Shown here piece by piece: positions 59,434-64,000 of a stretch of DNA of 64,000 nt. The stretch is from Phenylobacterium immobile (ATCC 35973) (GTDB lineage Bacteria; Pseudomonadota; Alphaproteobacteria; Caulobacterales; Caulobacteraceae). The first letter of the stretch is position 1. The number at the start of each line of letters is the position of its first letter. Made by a program: the position numbers and the translations under genes. A model generated the notes under the pieces. That model was not told where the DNA came from. It did no database searches and was given only the letters and a program-made list of their open reading frames with translations. Location: contig NZ_CVJQ01000001.1 of NCBI RefSeq assembly GCF_001375595.1, positions 2,321,001-2,385,000 on the forward strand, written 5' to 3'.

Positions 59434-61989
59434 TCATTTCAGGGCGTGTGAATTCCCTCGGCGGCCACGTCGGTCGCTTCGGCTAAATCGGCTTCCGGCG
59501 ATGACGCCCACGCTGGTCCAGCCGCCGCTGAGGGCGCCGGTCGCTAGCGCTGCCAGGAGCAGGTCACGCTGCGGCAGGGCGACATCGAAGAGGGTCGCGA
59601 TGGCAGGGACGGTGAGAACCAAGGTCATCACGACCGCCACGGCGGCCACGATGATCCAATAGGTGCGGCGATGTGGGGCGAATAGCCGGCCCGATGACGC
59701 CGAGTCGGTCAGGGCGAGGACGAGGTTGCCGACCACCAGGGCGAGGAAAGCGGCGCCCCGGGCCGCGTCCTCTGCACCCGGGAAGGCGCTTAGCGCCCAC
59801 CAGTACAGACCAAGGACACCCACCAGCACACCAGCGCCCTGCACGAGCGCCACAAGAATCTGCGTGGGCCCGAACAGCGCCTCCTCGGGACGCCGTGGAG
59901 GGCGCTTCATGGCGTCCGCTTCGCTCGGCTCCGCCTCGAACACCAGCGAGCAGGTCGGATCGATGACGAGTTCGAGCAGCACCACATGCATGGGGAACAG
60001 CAGGGGCGGCAATCCCAGTAGGATGGGACTGAGCGCGAGCCCGGCGATCGGGACGTGGATCGCTGTGATGTAGGTCAGGGCGCGTCGCAGATTGGAGAAG
60101 ATGCGGCGGCCAAGCCGCACGCCGCCGACGATCGAGGCGAAGCTGTCATCCAGCAGGACCAGGTCGGCGGCTTCCCGGGCCACGTCGGTCCCCTTCCTGC
60201 CCATGGCCACGCCGATATGCGCAGCCTCAAGCGCAGGCGCGTCGTTGACGCCATCGCCCGTCATCGCCACCACTTCGCCGTCGGCCTTCAGGGCCTCGAC
60301 GATGCGGAGTTTCTGCTCAGGGGTGATGCGCGCAAAGACCCGAACGCGCTTGAGCCTCTCGCAGAGCACCTCGAAGGAAAGAGACGCGACTTCCGTGCCC
60401 GTCAGCACGCCGGCCTCGGTATCGATTCCGGCTGCGCGGGCGATGGCCAGGGCCGTCGCCGGATGGTCGCCGGTGATCATCATCACCTTGATGCCGGCGC
60501 CCCGCGCCTCGTTCAGCGCCGCTGGGACCTCTGGCCGCAGCGGATCGAGAAATCCCACCAGCCCAGCGAACTCGAAGGCGACGTCCTGAGGGTCGGCGAA
60601 CGCCTGCGTCGGTCGCGTAAACGCAACGCCTAGGACCCGCAGGCCGTCACGCGCATAGGACTCGATGATCCCTTGAAGGCGCGCCACCTCGGCGTCGGGC
60701 AGTCTGCACAGCCGGAAAATGGCTTCCGGCGCGCCCTTCGCGGCGGCGAGGCAAACCTCACCGGGTAATCGCCAGAGCTGGACGACGGCCAGCAGTTCCG
60801 GACGCAGGGGCCAAGTCCGCTCGGGCTCCTGTTCACCCTGCTGCTCTCCCGCGCCGGAGAGGTCCAAGGCCCGGACGGCCTTATCCATTGGGTCGACCGG
60901 GCGGACCGCAGAGGCAAGAGACGCATAGCGAAGAAGGTCGGCCGCTGCGCCGCTGGGCGCGCCGCTGGCGAGCGCGAATTCCCCGGCGGCCGTCCAGACC
61001 CGAGCGACCTGCATCCGGTTTTCGGTGAGGGTTCCGGTCTTGTCGACGCACAGGACCGTTGCGCCGCCGAGGGTCTCGATGACCGCGCTGCGGCGGGCGA
61101 GGACCTGATGATTGGCGAGCCGCCAGGCGCCCAGCGCCAGGAACACCGCCAACACCATCGGAAATTCTTCTGGAATGAGCGATATCGCCACGGTGACGCC
61201 CGCCAGCGCTCCGCCGATCCAATCGTCGCGCAAGAATCCATAGGCCATGGCGACAAGTCCGCAGAAGACGAGCGCCAGCAGACCCAGCAGCGCCACCAGA
61301 CGTCCCGCAGTCTTCTGCAACGGCGTGGGCTCATGGCTGATCGCCGCCAGCGAACTGCCAATGCGTCCCAGGGCCGAGGCCGCTCCGGTGCGGCTCACGG
61401 CCACGACGCCTTGGCCGCGGACCACCAGCGTGCCACCGAACAAGAACGGCCCGGCCTCCGCGCCTGGAGCCGGCTCGACGGTGAGGTCCGGAACGCCGAC
61501 CGCAGGTTGCTTGGTGACGGGCGCCGACTCGCCGGTGAGAGCGGATTCGTCGACGCTGAGCACGTCGCCGGCCATAAGGACGCCATCGGCGGGAAGCCTC
61601 TCCCCCTCACCAATCAACAGGATGTCGTCGGGCACCAGATCGCGGGCCGCAATCCGCGTTTCGACGCCGTTTCGCAGCACCCGCGCATGCGGCTGCGCCA
61701 GCTCGCGCAACGCGGCGAGCGCCCGCTCGCTCCGAGCCTCCTGGAAGATCACCAAGCCGATCGAGGCCGCGGCCCCGGCCACCAGAAACAGGCCCTCGGC
61801 GAGATCGCCAATGAATAGATAGAGCACCGCGGCCCCTATCAGGAGCAGAAACATCGGCTCGCGCAGGGTCTCCATGATGATTTGGCCGAGCGTGCGAGCG
61901 CCGCCGGCGGGCATCTCGTTGGGCCCGACGGCCTCGAAGCGCTGCGCCGCCTCGGCCGTTGTCAATCCGGCGATGCGCTGGATCTGCAT
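59434..61989 (-). CDS. Cation-transporting P-type ATPase
   Basis: 851 residues from ATG 61989 (MQIQRIAGLTTAEAAQRFEA); the longer frame upstream covers the broken stress gene and is spurious. P-type motifs: TGES in ESALTGESAPVT, the phosphorylation site DKTGTLTENRM, GDGVNDAPALEAAHIGVAMG and, in the C-terminal membrane part, HVVLLELVIDPTCSLVFEAE. N-terminal cation_ATPase_N domain; about ten helices. The order resembles P2-type Ca2+/Mg2+ or related pumps rather than heavy-metal P1B pumps (no CPC motif); ion specificity is not clear. Confidence 0.93.
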   Translation of the reverse strand: MQIQRIAGLTTAEAAQRFEAVGPNEMPAGGARTLGQIIMETLREPMFLLLIGAAVLYLFIGDLAEGLFLVAGAAASIGLVIFQEARSERALAALRELAQPHARVLRNGVETRIAARDLVPDDILLIGEGERLPADGVLMAGDVLSVDESALTGESAPVTKQPAVGVPDLTVEPAPGAEAGPFLFGGTLVVRGQGVVAVSRTGAASALGRIGSSLAAISHEPTPLQKTAGRLVALLGLLALVFCGLVAMAYGFLRDDWIGGALAGVTVAISLIPEEFPMVLAVFLALGAWRLANHQVLARRSAVIETLGGATVLCVDKTGTLTENRMQVARVWTAAGEFALASGAPSGAAADLLRYASLASAVRPVDPMDKAVRALDLSGAGEQQGEQEPERTWPLRPELLAVVQLWRLPGEVCLAAAKGAPEAIFRLCRLPDAEVARLQGIIESYARDGLRVLGVAFTRPTQAFADPQDVAFEFAGLVGFLDPLRPEVPAALNEARGAGIKVMMITGDHPATALAIARAAGIDTEAGVLTGTEVASLSFEVLCERLKRVRVFARITPEQKLRIVEALKADGEVVAMTGDGVNDAPALEAAHIGVAMGRKGTDVAREAADLVLLDDSFASIVGGVRLGRRIFSNLRRALTYITAIHVPIAGLALSPILLGLPPLLFPMHVVLLELVIDPTCSLVFEAEPSEADAMKRPPRRPEEALFGPTQILVALVQGAGVLVGVLGLYWWALSAFPGAEDAARGAAFLALVVGNLVLALTDSASSGRLFAPHRRTYWIIVAAVAVVMTLVLTVPAIATLFDVALPQRDLLLAALATGALSGGWTSVGVIAGSRFSRSDRRGRRGNSHALK

Positions 61990-62005
61990 GCCAGAAGACC
62001 TCGAT

Positions 62006-62288
62006 TTAATGAGACAGGAACAGCGGCGTCTTGGGATCGTGCGGCACGTGTTCCGTCGCCCCCCCCGAGAATGAACTCCCGGACGCGTGATCGACCGTAG
62101 GCCCCCATCACCAGCAGATCGGAACCGCATTCGGTCACATAGTCGTCAAGCACCTCGCCGATCCGGCGGCCGGAGGCGATAGCCGCGGTAAACCTGGCCG
62201 CTTGTTCGATCGCCTCGGTTGAGGTCGCCTCGGTTGAGGTCGCCTCGGGATAGCTGTCGATCTGCAGCACTACGTCGCGGATGGGCAT
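62006..62288 (-). pseudogene. Universal stress protein with internal deletion and poly-G frameshift
   Basis: Starts MPIRDVVLQIDSYPEATSTE, the usual beginning of a two-domain (about 280-residue) UspA protein, but jumps directly to SGRRIGEVLDDYVTECGSDL and VMGAYGRSRVREFILGG, the end of the second domain: roughly 180 residues are missing. A run of eight G (62075-62085) then shifts the frame; removing one G restores ATEHVPHDPKTPLFLSH and a TAA at 62006. The N-terminal part also carries a 15-bp tandem duplication (EATST repeated). Clearly non-functional, though its promoter box is preserved. Confidence 0.8.
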
Positions 62289-62340
62289 GACTTCGGTCCT
62301 CTTCGAACATGGACCATCATAGCTCCCGGCGAGGTCTGCT

Positions 62341-62354
62341 TTGACGCAAGTCAG
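62341..62354. promoter_or_regulatory. FNR/FixK-like box
   Basis: TTGACGCAAGTCAG: TTGAC-N4-GTCAG, one change from a perfect palindrome, 53 bases before the broken universal stress gene and its downstream P-type ATPase. Confidence 0.65.
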
Positions 62355-62590
62355 GTCATGATGGCGCGACTCTGCGCGCCGGGCGCTGTTCCGACAAGTC
62401 GGGGGTTCAGCTTCAGCGTCTAATTGCGCCCTGTCCTGGCAAGGCGTCAGCGATCAGGCGCGCCACGCTGATGGCGTTCGACTGCGCGCGGCGCGTCGGT
62501 TGATACGACGCGCGTGACCGCTTCAGCCGGTCTTTGGAGGCATCGCCACGCTCGCCGCCCTTTCCACGACGGTGAGGCGGAAGGCGAGAG
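62355..62590. other. Spacer without supported gene
   Basis: About 240 bases after the FNR-like box. Short frames on the minus strand (62413-62649) overlap the cytochrome gene end and have no protein-like character. Nothing else recognised. Confidence 0.35.
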
Positions 62591-63148
62591 CTAAGCCTTG
62601 CGAGTTCGAACCCACAGCATCCGCTGAAGGGTCCCGTCCCGATCGACAACCAAGTGCTTCAGCGCCCCCGCGACGTGCAAGGCGATGAGCGGCCAGAAGA
62701 GCTTGGAGACCGCGCCATGGACCTTCTCGGCGATCTCGTGCAGCGCCGGTGCAGGGACCGGAAACGGTGACGGCATGGCGAACAGGTCGAACACCTCGAT
62801 CGGCCGCCCCGTTGACCAGACCGAGAGTGGCCCGGTGACCAGGAGCACCGCGATCATGATCAGGAACAACACCTGCACCGCGGCAGCCGCTATCCGAAAC
62901 AGCCGCCTGGCTTCCAGAGGCGAAGGCTTGGGCTGCGAAGCGCTCCACAACAAGCGGGCGGCCAGAAAGGTGAAAAGCAGAACGCCGACCGAGACGTGAA
63001 GATTTTGGGCCGCGATCTTGGCGGCGCGATCAGGCGCCTCCTCCATGCGTTCGCCGAGGAAATAGAGTGCGATCACCCCGACCGCACTGATCCAGTGCAG
63101 CGTAATGGCGCCCCAGCCGTATGCCTGACGGGTGTTGCTGAAGCTCAT
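62591..63148 (-). CDS. Cytochrome b561-family protein
   Basis: 185 residues with four helices and the heme-ligating histidines in helices 1, 2 and 4: YGWGAITLHWISAVGVIALY, KIAAQNLHVSVGVLLFTFLA and AVSKLFWPLIALHVAGALKH (His pair). This is the CybB type, which passes electrons from quinol, often to superoxide or peroxide systems. A weak FNR-like half palindrome (TTGATCGATCGCAA, 63183-63196) is 35 bases upstream. Confidence 0.9.
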   Translation of the reverse strand: MSFSNTRQAYGWGAITLHWISAVGVIALYFLGERMEEAPDRAAKIAAQNLHVSVGVLLFTFLAARLLWSASQPKPSPLEARRLFRIAAAAVQVLFLIMIAVLLVTGPLSVWSTGRPIEVFDLFAMPSPFPVPAPALHEIAEKVHGAVSKLFWPLIALHVAGALKHLVVDRDGTLQRMLWVRTRKA

Positions 63149-63273
63149 TCGGGTATGTTCGACCTAATCGCAGACCTTCGCCTTGATCGATCGCAATTCG
63201 GCTAGGTTTGGTCACCTCTCGTGAGGCCGCCCTCGCCGGCCAGGCAGCCGCCGTCCCGTCCTGAAGGGTCGGC

Positions 63274-64000
63274 TCACTCGCCGCGCAAAAGTGCGTTCAG
63301 GCGGTAGGCTGCGGCGACGGCTCCCCCCCGCGCGACGACGCCCGCGCTCTGCGCGGCCAGCGCCTCGCGTTCGGCGTCGAGCAAGTCGAGGGTCGGCTTT
63401 TGTCCGACCCGGACTTCGTGGCGCACGCTGTCGAGCGCGCTGGCCGCCGCAGCGCCCTGGTCGTCGGCGGCGGCCACAAGCGCACGGGAGGTTTGCACAT
63501 CTTCCCAGGCGCCCGTGACGGCCTCGCGGACCCGGGCGCGGGCGCTATCGACCCCTGACTGAGCGCCACGCGCGCCGGCGCGGGCCTCGTTGATCTTGCC
63601 GTTGATCAGGCCGCCGGCGAAGAGGGTCCAGTGACCCTGGACGCCGACCGTCACGCCGTCGGCACGATAGCCAGGGAAGAACTGATCGCGCGCGCTGCTG
63701 GCCGTTGCGGTCAAGGCGAGGCTCGGAAGCCGATCGGCTTGGGCGTAGCGCACGCCCGCGTCGGCGGCGCGCGCCTGGGCCTGGGCGGCGACAAGCGCCG
63801 GGCTGGTCCGCAGGGCCGTGGCCATGGCGGCGTCGAGGGACCTCGGAATGGGTGGCGGCGCAGGGAGGGATTCCAGATTGTCCGGCTCCACCCCGAAGAC
63901 GGTGACAAAGTGCGCGCGGGTGCGGGCGACATCGCCGCTGGCCCGGGCAAGACCGGCGCGGGCCTCGGCCAGTCGGGCCTGCGCTTGAGCCAGATCGGTG
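63274..64000 (-). CDS. TolC-family outer membrane protein, 3' part
   Basis: Runs off the window; the last 240 or so codons are seen, including TDLAQAQARLAEARAGLARA at the edge and later LRTSPALVAAQAQARAADAG, GHWTLFAGGLINGKINEARA and KPTLDLLDAEREALAAQSAG. These are the alternating coiled-coil repeats and the LxxLLDAE-type motif of TolC/OMF proteins. It would supply the outer-membrane channel for an exporter such as the ABC-HlyD system at 53796-58187. The start lies beyond base 64000. Confidence 0.93.
   Translation of the reverse strand, partial: TDLAQAQARLAEARAGLARASGDVARTRAHFVTVFGVEPDNLESLPAPPPIPRSLDAAMATALRTSPALVAAQAQARAADAGVRYAQADRLPSLALTATASSARDQFFPGYRADGVTVGVQGHWTLFAGGLINGKINEARAGARGAQSGVDSARARVREAVTGAWEDVQTSRALVAAADDQGAAAASALDSVRHEVRVGQKPTLDLLDAEREALAAQSAGVVARGGAVAAAYRLNALLRGE

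Noticed and set aside
63183-63196. TTGATCGATCGCAA ahead of cytochrome b561 as an FNR box
   Set aside because: The second half matches only weakly (CGCAA), so it is not counted with the other boxes.

Overview
The window is high-GC DNA from an alphaproteobacterium, most likely Caulobacterales (Caulobacter/Phenylobacterium-like). The reasons are the dcw order mraZ-rsmH-ftsL-ftsI-murE-murF, an RNase P RNA of alphaproteobacterial layout, and neighbouring families such as DUF1289. This assignment is inference; no 16S or tRNA gene was seen.

Region 1 (1-12.4 kb) is core chromosome. It holds the start of the division and cell-wall cluster, all on the minus strand with overlapping ATGA junctions and three TGGG repeats spaced like MraZ boxes upstream. 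It continues with rnpB, an AmpD-like amidase coupled to an EamA transporter, an endonuclease/exonuclease/phosphatase protein, a phospholipase D family protein, small proteins and dusA.

Region 2 (about 12.4-40.75 kb) lies between two copies of a dusA 5'-end core sequence, the signature of an island inserted in dusA. No integrase was recognised inside it. Its cargo is envelope, ion and osmotic stress functions: Fe/Mn superoxide dismutase, amino-acid permease, L,D-transpeptidase, PRC-barrel proteins, three MscS channels, DUF2254 and DUF421 membrane proteins, a potassium-channel-like protein with a zinc ribbon, NhaA, trehalose synthesis (OtsB, OtsA), an SLC13 permease, a TonB-like protein, a universal stress protein and a SulP transporter. 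Four ATC-N7-GAT inverted repeats, one at a MarR-family gene and one in front of the trehalose/MscS operon, suggest a shared local regulon.

Region 3 (40.75-44 kb) is an older, decayed mobile segment: two related tyrosine-integrase remnants, a double-HTH/GIY-YIG fusion, a RES-Xre toxin-antitoxin pair and a truncated HTH antitoxin.

Region 4 (44-63 kb) is an anaerobic/microoxic response cluster. Near-perfect FNR/FixK boxes (TTGAY-N4-RTCAA type) precede a universal stress gene, a small gene, Hsp20, a DUF2267/host-attachment/alcohol-dehydrogenase operon, a triple-BON protein (two boxes), an ABC exporter operon and a broken universal stress gene ahead of a P-type ATPase. Parts of the cluster are collapsing: pta and ackA survive only as fused remnants, one alcohol dehydrogenase is frameshifted, and one universal stress gene carries an internal deletion and a poly-G slip. 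The window ends with a cytochrome b561 gene and a partial TolC-family gene.
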